Positions 24,291 to 36,154 of a stretch of DNA of 64,000 bases are shown piece by piece. The translations under genes were made by a program, and so were the position numbers. The stretch is taken from positions 124,001 to 188,000 of the forward strand of contig SAUG01000062.1 in assembly GCA_011316305.1 (NCBI GenBank), read 5' to 3'. This DNA comes from Rusavskia elegans (Eukaryota; Ascomycota; Lecanoromycetes; Teloschistales; Teloschistaceae). The notes under the pieces are model-generated. The model was not told the DNA's origin. It ran no database searches and saw nothing but the letters and a program-made list of their open reading frames with translations. How positions within the stretch are numbered: position 1 is the stretch's first letter; every line of letters starts with the position of its first letter.

Positions 24291-25070
24291 ACTGCAAAGC
24301 TCTGCGAGATACACAGTCGGCAAGGGCGATATCTCCCGCCCGGAAATCCCACGATCATAAGGCACAGTAGCAATGACAAGCACAAATTATTAATTCAAGC
24401 ATGATCTTACCTTTGATTGGATTCCCTGCACCAAGCCATGTAAGGCTGATTGGCGCCATCATCGACAATTTCTACTTCACACCAATAGCTGCAGTGTATC
24501 TCAATTATCGTAGTTGAGGTTGGGCATTACTGCAGATCGACGAGTGAAAATCTTCCATGCCACCGTCACACCATTCATCTTCACGGCCTAGAAAACAAAA
24601 GGCTGAGAGCTGATTTGTTTGTGCAACGTTATGGCTTGGTCCATGGCTCGCGGTAAGCAGAAACATCCGGACACTCAGTATACCACATGCCATGGCAGGG
24701 CATCCGATTTGGCGGGCATTCGAGGTATGAGATAGCACTGGCAGCCAAACTGAATTCCTACTCCTCCAATCTGAAGGGACAGCCGCTGAAGTGTCCGAAC
24801 GGTTCTGCTCACCGTGAGCATAGCTGACACTCATTATGTTTCAGGAGACGCTTTGCAAACAAAAGGGCCGAGCCGCCGTAATTGATTGGCCCAACCGACG
24901 TCCCGCGGCTTCCGTGCATTGGTCCGAGAAATTTGGCCCCCATATAACGATAAGCCCCTGCTTTGGCGTCAACCATCTACTGTAGTCTTATTCAAAGTCT
25001 CTCCATATCCTCCCAAATCACCAGTTGTGTTGAGATGCTGTGAGCAGCGGCCGATATAATCAACTCCAAA
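24291..25070. other. Intergenic, no supported gene
   Basis: A 109-codon minus-strand frame at 24505-24834 has no motifs. The last 200 bp are probably promoter and leader of the GTPase gene. Confidence 0.4.
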
Positions 25071-28000
25071 ATGGCTTCAAATACCCTTCTGAGCGAAGAC
25101 CCGTTCCACAATGAGCACACCCAGCGCCTTTTCGAAGCCATTGATGAGCTCCGCAGTTGCGGCGCAGACACTGATATTGGATCACTGCCCGAGGTTCGTC
25201 TTGCACGATTCTCGTAGCCACGAAAAAATAGCAGCTGACTCTTGCCTTGGCAGCTCGTCATTGTAGGAGACCAATCTACAGGGAAATCTTCGCTGTTGCA
25301 CAGCTTGACAGACATCCCCTTTCCAGTCGCAAGTCGGCTTTGTACTCGATTTCCGACCAGGATCGTGTCCCGGCGAACACCCAATGATGATGAAGTCATT
25401 AAGATCTCACTCGAACCCGGCCCCTCCGACACTTTTGGCGCATTCGCCCTGGAGGAAACTGCAGACGAAAGAGCAGCGCGTCTGGAGGCCTATAGACAGT
25501 TCGCATACAGTAGCCCAAACATGACTCTGGACGACTTCAAAGCAAATGTCGATCAAGTCAGTACAATAGACAATGATCATCAGGCCAAAAATTAACGTAA
25601 TGATGTATAGGCGCAGTCACTCATGGGTATCAAGCACGTAGTGACGACAGGAGATGGAATGTGCACCATTGGAAAGAGGAATTTCGCAAGAGACGTCCTG
25701 AAGGTGGAAATATCCGGGCCCAACAGATCATACTTCAGTATCCTGGATGTTCCCGGCGTTTTCCAATCCTTGACAAAAGATCTAACATCGGACGAAAAGG
25801 TTGGTGTCCGGGACATGGTAGCTCGATATATGCAGCCATCGCAAAGTATAATCATGTGAGTTGCTTCTTCCAGCACTATGGTTTGCAATACCAAATCGCA
25901 GTGAGGGGGGAACAACAGGCGGTACCTCGACACGGGTTTTCTTTGTAATGAGTACTACAATTTTCGGGTATGGCGGTGACTTTACTTGAAAGTGTCTGGA
26001 TGAGGAACTAGGTTCTCCGGACTTGTTTGGCGGTTGCTGTATGGCCCAGATTACGATTTTGACACAATGAGACATCTGGTGGAACGACTACTAACACTTT
26101 CATAGCTGCGTTGCAAGTGGAACGAATGATCTAGCCAACCAAGCAGCTTTTGACATGGCATCCACACACGATTCCGCACTCAAGAGGACCGTTGGAGTGA
26201 TCACAAAGTGCGACATTACACAAGACAAGAACCAAGTGAGTCCCATCCGTACTTGTCTCCCCGATGCTTCTGGCTCAACCATGCCAGGTACTCTCGCTCG
26301 CCCAAAACAAAGAAAAGCACCTGAATCACGGTTGGTTTGTTGTTCGCAATCGCAATCCTGGGGAATTAGAGCACAACATCAGCTCTGAGGAACGTCAAAG
26401 TCGAGAAAGGGCGTTTTTTAATTCTGATCCGTGGACGGATCTGCCCGAATCTCGACGAGGCGTCCAAGCACTCAAGAAATTTCTGGCGGATCTGCTCTGC
26501 AAACGGATTCAAGAGGTCTTTCCGACTATCCTCGAGACGATTAAGCATCGCCAAACGGTAACATCAAGTGATTTGGCGAAGCTGGGGCCCGCACGACAGA
26601 CCCCAGAAGAGAAAAGGACATACTTGACAGCTTTTGCCCAACAACTTCACAGCCTTACTTCACAGGCAATACGCGGGAGGTATCATGGTCTCACACGCGA
26701 CACCCTCAAGATCAGAAAACATATCCGAGAGGCCAATGATACCTTTGCGCTCAAGATGAAGTTAGAAGGCCACTGTGTAGCATTTCAAGGGGCTTCGATT
26801 GTCTTGGAGGACAGGAAGAAGCAAGGAACGCTTATTGATGGCATGAAGTCGCATGGCCCTGTTGCCTCCGTACCATCAAGTTTTCCGTCTGGAAGTGGAC
26901 CTTTTGCGGGGTTTGTGGAACAGACACCACAAAACAATGTAGGTCCACAAGTCCCTAGCACCAAGAGTCTCGAATTCCAAGCTTTACTATACACTTCAGA
27001 AGGATCCCACCGGATGGAGGACTATTTTCACCATATATGCGCGAGCAAGCCCTATGACCGCTATTCGCCTGAGGAATTGAGACTGGGTGATTACCTGCAG
27101 GACCAGTCTAAGCCTGCCGATCGCGCAACTGGTGGTGGCTTCGGTTCTGGCTTGTCTGCGGTCGGTGCAAATGCCCGACCTGGCCCGTCGATTTTCAGTA
27201 ATTCCCTTGGAGGTTCTGGTCATTCCTCAAACAACGCTTCGACCTCGACGCCGTTCGGTCAGTTCTTTGGTAGTGCTACTCCCGTTCAGCAAATTAACCA
27301 TCATCTTTGGAGCACTCGGGCAGAAGAGCGCTCGAGTCATATCTACACCTGGATCCAGGAAGAGGTGAATAACAGCCGAGGTGTCGAGTTGCAAGGCACT
27401 CTAAACCCTGATGTCCTGCCTGCTCTATTTCATCGGCAGATTGCCAAGTGGAAAGATTTAGCTACATCGCACTTCTCAATGACCACTAAGACTGTCGGAA
27501 CGGCGTTGAAGGACGCCATAAAGACGGCATGTGAAAGTGATGATGTTGTCGCGCAGAAAATCCGAGCAGAAGTCTGCCAGGCTCAGAATGCCGCTGAAAT
27601 TCGGGGACTACTCCGAATTCGCCAACGTGTCGACGAGATCAGCTCTCGCCATCTCCAGACGCAGAACCCAATGTTTGAGGAACAAATCCGGAAGGCAAGA
27701 CTCGCACGCTTTACTGCAGCATTGAAACGCTACCAGTCAATGACACTGAATTCGATCCGTCAAGATGGATACATTACAGATGATCAAATGGTCATAGATA
27801 TGCGAAACGTGAATGCACTTTTCGACGAAATCCACATGAGCAACGCGCAGAACCTTGAGGACGACATTCACGACATATTGAAATCCTACTATGAACTGGC
27901 ACTACGAGATTTCATCGAATACGTCAACCAACACGTCGTGGAATCCTACTTGAGGGACCCTGACGGCCCCGTGTCGTTCTTCAACCCGACCTATGTCAGT

Positions 28001-28129
28001 CAATTGTCTCAGGAGAGCATAGAGGAGCTCGGCGCAGAAGATGCAGACGTCGTTGTAAAGAGAAAGGGACTGCAGGAAACGTTGGAGAGGCTGAATCGTG
28101 CGGAGGAGATTGCCCTAAAGTACACCTAA
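25071..28129 (+). CDS. Dynamin/Mx-like large GTPase with GLEBS-like motif and FG-type insert, 880 aa
   Basis: Five exons: 25071-25193, 25254-25556, 25611-25855, 26106-26235, 26288-28129 (introns 60, 54, 250, 52 bp), a 2643-nt frame. The GTPase domain has G1 GDQSTGKSS (46-54), G3 DVPG (188-191) and G4 TKCD (257-260), and LNHGWFVV.NR typical of dynamins. Stalk and a C-terminal GED-like segment (DIHDILKSYYELALRDFIEYVNQH) follow; no PH domain or membrane anchor, so it resembles fungal Mx-type proteins. Odd: a low-complexity insert of about 150 residues splits the stalk. It contains a GLEBS-like peptide (from residue 513, HHICA...YSPEELRLGDY) and FG-type sequence (GGGFGSG, PFGQFFG). In Nup98, GLEBS binds Gle2/Rae1 and FG repeats bind transport receptors. 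Localisation to nuclear pores is inference. A poly(A) signal AATAAA lies at 28235. Confidence 0.85.
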
Positions 28130-29556
28130 GCATACGAATCACACGCCTGGTTTATCGTAATCCCTTGGAGATAAAGTGTGCTATGAAAGTAAACACTGTT
28201 TTCATTACGCGTGCTTCCTTCCTGGTAATGTCTCAATAAAGATCAGGGCACAAGCAAGCAGCTTGAGTGCAAAAGACACTGACACATAGATCGCAAATTG
28301 ATATCGCAGCCGCGCCAGCCGAAGACATATGTGGCGGTGGTCTGAGGTCAAACTAGTCGATGAGCTGTCATCGCTCAGGTCTGATCAGACATATCCGAGT
28401 GGATCTCTCGGGACAAATATCTTGTTTCACTAGTCAAAGCATGGCGACGGCCGACTTGCTGTATCAAGAAGTCTAACTGGTGGGTTAATACTACTATCAA
28501 TGTACCTGCCTGCAAATGTATAATGGTAGAGTCGTAGTGTAATACTTTATGTTTGTAGTTGTTCAAAACGAAGTCGTACTACGAGTGATTGCCCTTCGCC
28601 CCTGGGCGTGATTGATGTACGGTAGAATCGGCAGTGTGAGGAATCACTGGAACCCTAGCGGTGTATCGAAATACCTGCCCTACAGCAGCCGGAGATAGCT
28701 GCCAAGCCTGCCAAGCACTTCTCGAAAAGCAAATGGAACGCTGATCAATTGGCTTTCATTGGATTGTTGCCCAATCACAAAGATTCAATTGATAGCTGCC
28801 GAGGGTGCCGCCTCTCGTCGGACAGTCTAGCCTGATTGACGATAACCGAAGGCAAGTGGCCCCACCCGGAGACAAACCCTGATGATAAGCTTCCTTTTGG
28901 GGTGAGACTATCTCGAGTCCATGCTTCCCCAGATATCGACTACCCTCGGCACCTTCAAACTCCCATGCACGCCGCATCCTCTAAGCAAAAGGCTTATCTC
29001 ATACGACATGCCTCATCAGGGGGAGCCGAGGTGCTGCAACTGCTACATTCCAGTCATTAAGAGTTGTTTTTCGACTAATCGCCACCGGCTTACATTACGG
29101 ACGCTGACTGTCGCGTGGATCACGCATTGACACGACCATGGCTGAGTGTCCGAAGAGCTTGGTAGATAAAGGAGACCCTGGAGCGATTGCGCGATGCGGA
29201 AGGTGCTATCGAATTAAAGATTGTTGAACGAGTGAGTGTTGGTCCTTCCCCTCTCTGGCCCAGCATCAAATCACACCATTCCTCTTCCAATGTTGCATCT
29301 ACATAATGAACTCACGTGCCCACGGCGATCGAACCCGTTCTGATAGCATGTTGTACTTCTCACTGCATCCCCCCATAATGACCAATCGCTCTTCCTGCAT
29401 TAGCTACACCATCGGACCCGACTGCGACTTGGGCCTACCACCCTGCATCCTTCAATGTGCATTTAATACGATCCCCTCCCCCCCGGCGACCATCTGCTGG
29501 ATGCAGCTGTCTCTTCAACATCCCTTTCCCAGGAATTTCCCTCGACCGACTCCACC
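28130..29556 (+). promoter_or_regulatory. Long upstream region of the peptide transporter with GATA-type sites
   Basis: No gene supported. HGATAR-type elements at 28840-28845 (CGATAA), 28883-28888 (TGATAA), 28993-28999 (reverse AGATAAG) and 29164-29169 (AGATAA) could bind AreA/Nit2-type nitrogen regulators, fitting a peptide transporter. A short upstream frame (29306-29560) ends in an ATGA overlap with the start codon at 29557. Confidence 0.35.
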
Positions 29557-31543
29557 ATGAGCGGAGCATATGGTCTTGATCTGGCAGAGGTGTCAAAATC
29601 CAATGCGCCTCAGGTCCTCGACGTCCCTGCCGCTCCGGGCCTCTCCAATGAAAAGAACGAGAAGGCGCTCTATATCCCGGAGGACTCATCGCAGTCTCAA
29701 TCTCGAGAGCATTCCTTAACCGACCCCGATGGCAAAGAATATCCCACCGCCGAAGAAGTCTCTACTCTGCGACGTGTCTGTGGCACCGTCCCATGGAGCT
29801 CCTATACCATTGGTTTCATCGAACTGTGCGAGCGATTTTCGTACTATGGTACGACAATAGTCTGTAAGTATCCTACAATTGACCCTCCAGAGCTCGGAAA
29901 TTTAACATGGAAGATCAGTCGTCAACTTCATTCAGCAGCCGCTACCCGAAGGATCAACGACTGGTGCTGCCGGTACAGATGGGCAACCTGGTGCGTTGGG
30001 TATGGGTCAGCGAGCATCCACCGGCTTGACCACGTTCAATTCCATGTGGGCTTACTTCATGCCATTGGTCGGAGCCTACATGGCCGATCAGTACTGGGGC
30101 CGCTACAAGACAATTCAAATTTCCATCTTCATCGCCATTGTCGGCCACATTCTGCTCATCATAGCGACTCTTCCCTCGGTCATTGCCAGCCCCAATGGCT
30201 CTATTGCCTGCTTTTCCATCGGTCTCATCATCTTCGGCATCGGTACTGGTGGCTTCAAACCAAACATCTCTCCGCTCATCGCCGAGCAGTATGAAGCAAA
30301 GCACCCCAGACAGTACATCCAAGTGAAGAAGAGCGGAGAACGCGTCATTGTGGACCCGATCATGACCGTCTCCCGCATCTACATGTACTTTTATCTGATG
30401 ATCAATATTGGTGCTCTCGCCGGGCAGATCGGCATGGTGTACGCGGAGAAATACGTGGGGTTTTGGCTGTCGTTCGTGCTGCCAACATGCTTGTTCCTCT
30501 GCTGTCCGACCATCATGTGGCTGATGCGCAACAAATACGCCCGTCGACCACCTACCGGTTCCGTTTTGACCAAAGCCCTCAAGCTTTGGGGCTTGGCCAT
30601 GAAAGGTCGATGGTCTCTCAACCCTGTCAAGACGTAAGTAGATCATGCGCTCGGATGTTGACCGATATCGTACGCTAAACGTACCCCCAGAGCCAAGAAC
30701 ATGCGTTCTGACGACTTTTGGGAATCTGTCAAGCCAAGCCGTCTCGGTCAGGCGAAACCGGCCTGGATGACCTTTGACGACGTTTGGGTCGACGAAGTCC
30801 GTCGAGGATTCAAAGCTTGCACGGTCTTCCTATGGATACCTCTCTACTGGCTTGCATACAACCAGATGACCACCAACCTGATTTCTCAGGCGGCCACGAT
30901 GGAACTCCACGGCGCTCCAAACGATCTTATCAACAACATCGACCCCGTCGCTCTCGTCATCTTCATCCCCATCTGTGATCTTTTCCTCTACCCCGGACTC
31001 GAGCGTATCGGAATCCGCTTCACACCCCTGAAGAAAATCGCATGGGGGTTTGGGCTATCGTCGGCATCCATGATTGCATCAGCGGTAACGCAACATTACA
31101 TCTACAAGCTGGGAGCATGTGGGGATCACCCCAATGGCGAACTTCCCAACGGCGACCCGTGTGACCCAGCCCCCATCAACGTTTGGGTACAGACCATCCC
31201 TTATCTCCTGATTGCTTTCTCCGAAATCTTCACGTCCATCACGGCGCTCGAATACGCCTTTACCAAAGCACCCAAGAACCTGCGATCGGTAGTGACGTCA
31301 GTTTTCTTGTTCATGAGCGCCGTTTCGTACGCCATTGGTGAAGCCTTCGTCTCGTTGGCGGAGGATCCCTTGCTCACATGGAACTATATGACTATCGCCA
31401 TCCTAGCGGCGCTCGGGTGTGTAGGTTTCTGGACTGCTCACCGTAAGCTCGACAAGGAAGAAGACAAATTGAACTTTATCCCGGAGAGTTCGTTTAAGGG
31501 AAGGAGACTGAGCCATGGCGGCCAGGGCGGCTTGATTGCTTAA
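29557..31543 (+). CDS. PTR2: PTR2-type proton-coupled di/tripeptide transporter, 624 aa
   Basis: Exons 29557-29863, 29919-30633, 30691-31543 (introns 55 and 57 bp, gtaagt donors). The product imports di- and tripeptides with protons across the plasma membrane (POT/PTR family). Diagnostic blocks: GFIELCERFSYYGTT in the first membrane segment, FNFIQQ-like VNFIQQPLPEGSTTGAAG, the PTR signature GMGQRASTGLTTFNSMWAY..P..GAYMADQYWGR, and FYLMINIGAL. There is a cytosolic N-terminal tail of about 75 residues. Length and about 12 hydrophobic segments fit fungal PTR2. The start ATG sits in a good context (ccaccATGAGC). The upstream region has GATA-type sites, consistent with nitrogen control, but this is untested. 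All blocks are intact, so the gene should be functional. Confidence 0.93.
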
Positions 31544-32248
31544 CAGCAATGTGGATGATTATGTTCGGATGATGATTTATTGGCTACATGGCATGAATGT
31601 AGGGGAATTACTCTACCGAGAGATTTTGATTGTCTATTATGTATCTGTTGTATCAGATCATACATTGGACAGCAAAGCTATCAGAAAGTGAATGCCTTGT
31701 TCTTCTCGCTTGCTGCTTCAAGCACGTAAGGTAATATGGCCTTATGTTAGCCCCTTTTTCTTTGATAGGAAAACGTCCCTCGTTAGTATTCACCAGCCAG
31801 GGATTGCCATGCCGGAATTGTCTCCTAGATTGAATTCGCAGCTAAAAAAAAGGATCTCAAATGTCTGTCAGTCAGAAACTTCCTTCTTCGAGCTGACACT
31901 GTCCAAGCACTTTTCCAATTGTATGGTGTCATCGTGGTTGGTCAGATACGAGCTTTCGGGATCAGCCTGATTGTGAGTCTTCCCTGGCTGGCTACAGTCA
32001 TGCGTGATCGTATTGATGCGTGACATCGTACTCTCTATCAATGTGCGGTATGCGCATCGAAGTTGTCAGGCTGTCGCAGTGATAGATGATTGGTCAGCCG
32101 AGCGCGGAAATAGCGGAATGCCCCTGCGACCTCAACTCCATCTGTTTGAGAAGCTGCACTGTACTTTCGTCGCACGAACGCTTTTGCCTGTCAGCAAACA
32201 TATGAACACTGACTAGCTTGGCGCAGTCATCCGCGACTGCCTTTCAAG
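31544..32248. other. Intergenic, no supported gene
   Basis: Only short frames without motifs. Contains the 3' region of PTR2 and the promoter of the SNF12-like gene. Confidence 0.4.
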
Positions 32249-33887
32249 ATGAATCCAGCTATGCGTTCTCAGTACCAAAACATTCACCAACAGCATGCCG
32301 CTACACCACCAACCAGACGAGGCGGCATAGGTAAGACCACCAGAGCATTACAGCGAGGTCCACTTTGCTGACTGCCTAGCTCCTGTTGTACCGAATCCCC
32401 AAGCTCAACGGGAGGCTCAAGAAAAAGCACGGCGGCTACAAGAAGAACGTGACCATCGCGCAAGAGAAATGGCTCAACGACGCGCAACCAAACCCACCGA
32501 CAAGACCATCCCCGACGGCATCCAAGAGCTCATCGTTGGTGATGGTGTGCAGCAGTACAAGCGCCTGCGTGACTTGGAGCGAAAACTGGACGCTACTATG
32601 ATGCGCAAGAGACTCGATATGCAAGAGAGCCCGCACCAGCTCACCAAGCGCCACAAGACCATGCGCATTTGGATCTCCAACACTTTCGAATCTCTACCCA
32701 CCCAAGAATCTGGCTTGGACCCTATCTACGACTTCTCAGGGAGCACAATGGGCTTATACCGGATGAAGATCGAGGGACGTCTGCTCGACGACGAAGACGA
32801 CCCTCCGTCAGACGACGACAGTGATGACGAAGAGGCCAAGAAAGATGGCGACGCTTTGGATCATGATGAGTCACCTGCTCAGAAACCTGTCAGACCTGTC
32901 CCAAAGCAAACTCGTACCAAGCTGTCTCACTTCTTCAAACAAATCACCCTGGAGCTGCACCGCGACAAGCACACCCCGGCAGACTTGGGGGTAGACAACT
33001 TCGTGGAATGGAAGAAACCCCCTCCCAAAAATAAAGACCCCAAAGAACTTAGCGACCCTGTTCTTCCGCCTGAAGCCGATTTTGATTCTCTCGAAATCGA
33101 ACGAAGATTCGATAGCACAGTGAATTGCACCATCAACCTCTACCGCGACGACGACCGCTTCCTCCTCAGCGACCCCTTGGCCGACCTTCTCGACTCCAAG
33201 ATCGAGGACCGCCCGTCCATCGTCAACGGCATATACGACTACATCCGCGCCCTAAACTTACAGCAAGACGACGAAAAGCGCGCCGTGCAATGTGATGACC
33301 GCTTACGAAGGGTGAGCCCTCCCCCTATCTTTCTCCGAAAATACGCTCTACCTTACCACTAACGCAAGACGCAGGTCTTCAACCGCGACGTCATCTTCAT
33401 CCCCGATATCTCCACCCTAATAATGCCCCACTGCTTCCCCCTTCCCCCGATCTCCCTACCTTACACTCTCCACTTCGACCCCACACCCTCCACCGAACCA
33501 CCCGTCCCCACAATCTACGACCTCACCCTCACCGTCCAACCGCCCCCTCTCACGCCTCCCCTTCCCTCCACAACCTCCCTCCAAACCCTCGCCAACCTCG
33601 ACCAAAAACTCGCTCTCATCATCCAAGCGCTCCAACACAGCAAAGCCAAACACGCCTTCTTCACGGAAATGGAAAAGGATCCCGTTGGGTTCTTGAAACG
33701 CTGGATGGGGAGTCAGAGACGCGATTTGGAGGTTATTTTGGGGGATGGGGTCGGTATGGGACGCGGGGAGTGGGGGCAGGGGGAGGGGTATGGGGTGGGG
33801 CCGGAGTGGAGGAGGGGTGGTGAGGGGGGTGTTTGGGGGAGGACGGAGGTGTTGGAAAGTGTGCGATTAATGAGGAATAAGGCTTAA
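32249..33887 (+). CDS. SNF12: SWI/SNF chromatin-remodelling subunit, Snf12/BAF60 type, 508 aa
   Basis: Exons 32249-32330, 32380-33311, 33375-33887 (introns 49 and 63 bp). The protein is the SWIB-domain subunit of SWI/SNF (S. pombe Ssr3, human BAF60), a nuclear nucleosome-remodelling complex. Seen: Pro/Gln-rich N-terminus, a charged helix (REAQEKARRLQEERDHR), the conserved segment DKTIPDGIQELIVGDGVQQYKRLRDLERKLDAT, an acidic stretch near residues 164-190, and a SWIB domain near 290-370 (LLDSKIEDRPSIVNGIYDYI; the second intron falls inside it). The end (FL.RWM.SQRRDLEVILG ... EWRRGGEGGVWG) fits fungal homologues. The last 60 codons are extremely G-rich on the sense strand while the preceding 100 are C-rich. 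Confidence 0.88.
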
Positions 33888-34558
33888 GGAGGCAATAAGT
33901 TGGAATGACGGCTTAGGGGAGTTTGCACGCGAGGGGAGATTGATGGAGTTGGGCAAATGGTCGGCAGCATATTACCAGGATTGTAGAATACGTCGGGGAG
34001 ATTCCATTGAAGCAATTTATATCTTATGGAATCTATTCATTGCCATCCCCCTTATCGCTGGTACATGAGATATGTCTAATTTTTCTGTCCCGCTTCTCTC
34101 GTTCCTGTTCATCCTAATATAATCGAGACTGGCCAACGACATCGATGAGATCTTGAGATAAGTCCTACCATGGCCATGTTAGGTGGCATGGCATGGCTCG
34201 ACCTCTTCTGCAGATGTTTCTCCTAGCCTCTTATTGTTTACTTCATCGCAAACCCTTTCGACGTTCTTGGGGATGCCCTCCATGTAAGGCCGTGAACTTT
34301 TCAGTCTCAGGGCAGGAGAAAAGTTCCATGATAATCTGATCGGCCGCCAATATGGCGTGTACAGCTGCAGCATGCCAGATCCGACGCATCGTGTCTTTTC
34401 CCCAGGTTAGCGGAGCTCACGTGTAGGATCCCTTCTCCTCCTCTCCGTTTTGGATATCTCCTCTATGAGGAAAAAGGGGGGAGGGCCGTGTCGTATCGTA
34501 TCGTTCATATCTCGTATAGCATGATCCCACCACCATGAATCATATGAACCCAACCTCA
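33888..34558. other. Convergent 3' region of the SNF12-like and SOF1 genes
   Basis: The two genes point towards each other here. No gene supported. Confidence 0.45.
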
Positions 34559-35949
34559 TCACTCCTCAACAGCCAGCACCATTTTCTCCCTCTCGCTCCT
34601 GCGGGGCACAGCCCCTTTCTTGCTATGTTTCCTCTCATTCTCCGTCTTCCGCTTAATAGACGCCGACTCCACGCTCTTAATCTCACCCGCCTTCTTCACT
34701 TGCTTCGGAACATGTCGATGTTTCCTGATGCGTCTGATTTCCGGCATATGCGCATACCTCTCCACCAGCTTAGCATCATATTCCAATTTCTGGCGCTGGC
34801 GGAACGATTTGATGCCGCTGCGCGAAGAGGCGTTGGAGCGCCAGAGACGGATATTGCCGTCGTCGGAGCCGGAGAGGATGTACTTATTGTCCGGGGAGAA
34901 GATGGCGGACCAAACGCGTTGCATGCGTTTGGTGTGGTAGATGTCTTTTGAGTGGCCTTTGTCGCGGTCCCAGATACGGATAGTGCGGTCGTAGGAGGCG
35001 GAGACGAGTTCTTGGCCTGTAGGGCTGAATTCTATGTCCATTACTGCGGCGACGTGGTCTTTTAGGACGTTGAGAGAGCGTTTGAGATTTCGCATGTCGA
35101 AGAGGTGGATGTTGTGGTCTTCGCTTGCAGCGGCGAAATTGAAGGCTTCCATGGGGTTCCAGCTGATTTTGTTTGTAGCGAATGTAAGTGTTGCGCGGCT
35201 TAAAGGGGAGGAAGTACGGAGGTCGTAGAGGGTCAGGGAACGGTCGGTTGCTGCGGAGGCGAGGATGGAGGATTCGGTCGGGTTGAATGATATTGTGGTG
35301 ATGGTGTCGGTTTGATTGGGCCAGTGAAGGGTTTGCAGGGGTGTGGAGGCTGTGCGAGTGAGATCGTAGATGGCTATTACGCTGCTGGAAGCAGCGAAGG
35401 TGGGTTGAGAGCGGTGGTGGGAGATGGATGTGTAGGCTGTGGAGCCTAGGTATGTTGACAGTGGGGGAGCGGAAGAGGAGGTATTGTACGGATCGAAAAG
35501 TTTAATGGATTTGTCGGCGGCGCAGGTGAGGAGTTTGCGGTCTTTTGTCCAGCAGAGACCTTTGACAATGTTTTCGTGGGCTTGGGTGGACCATGTTTCT
35601 TCGCGGCTGGTAAGATCCCAGACTTTGATCACACCGTCGCCGCTCCCGCTGGCGAAGCGTTCCAGGGACTCGGGGTCCTTGGCCATGGTATAAACGCCAT
35701 CGACATGGCCTTTTCCAAGTTGAGCGATGAAGGGGGCGGCGAACATGCGTTCAATCTTGGTGGCATTGAGCGCTCGAGTGTACTCTCGAGCTCGTTCGAA
35801 TGGGTGGAGAGCTGGGTCAAGATTTCGAGGTTGCCGAGTGACACTGGATCCAGGTGCTTGGTGAGAAGCAGTTGATCGCGAGAGCGCTTTGATTTTCTAG
35901 ACAGAAGTTAGTAGAGCAACACTCCATCGTGTGGGAATCTACTTACCAT
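34559..35949 (-). CDS. SOF1: Sof1/DCAF13 WD40 protein of the small-subunit processome, 446 aa
   Basis: Minus strand. The first coding exon is just ATG (35947-35949), followed by a 50-bp intron (35897-35946; gtaagt...ctaac...tag). The main exon 35896-34559 begins KIKALSRSTASHQAPGSS. The start MKIKALSR, the segment RALNATKIERMFAAPFI.QLG.GH.DGVY.MAK.PESL, seven WD40 repeats and a basic tail rich in Lys/Arg are those of Sof1, a U3 snoRNP-associated factor for 18S rRNA maturation in the nucleolus. The length matches the family. It is divergent from the Rpn6 gene, about 205 bp away, suggesting a shared promoter for two growth-related genes. It could be misannotated as starting at an internal Met (35746), which would lose the conserved N-terminus. 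Confidence 0.93.
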
Positions 35950-36154
35950 CCTGGCCTTGACAGTTGCCGGTGGCAGACAGACCGGGATGGTTTGTCAAGT
36001 GGTTCCCTCGGTTGTCAAAATTGACGAACAAAATTGTAGAGTCGGCGGGCGGAACCAATTCCGAGGCAGAGCTTCAGGTTCAGCAGATATCTCTCTTATT
36101 TCCGCGTAGAAGCTTTTGCTACAGCTTTTCTCTCAGCCTCTTCCAAAGACCCAA
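35950..36154. promoter_or_regulatory. Divergent promoter between SOF1 and RPN6
   Basis: A 205-bp space between two divergent start codons must hold both core promoters and leaders. GGTGGCAGA at 35969-35977 is one base from the yeast proteasome box GGTGGCAAA; whether it works here is unknown. Confidence 0.45.

Noticed and set aside
24505..24834. 109-codon minus-strand frame between dehydrogenase and GTPase genes
   Set aside because: No motifs; probably promoter DNA.
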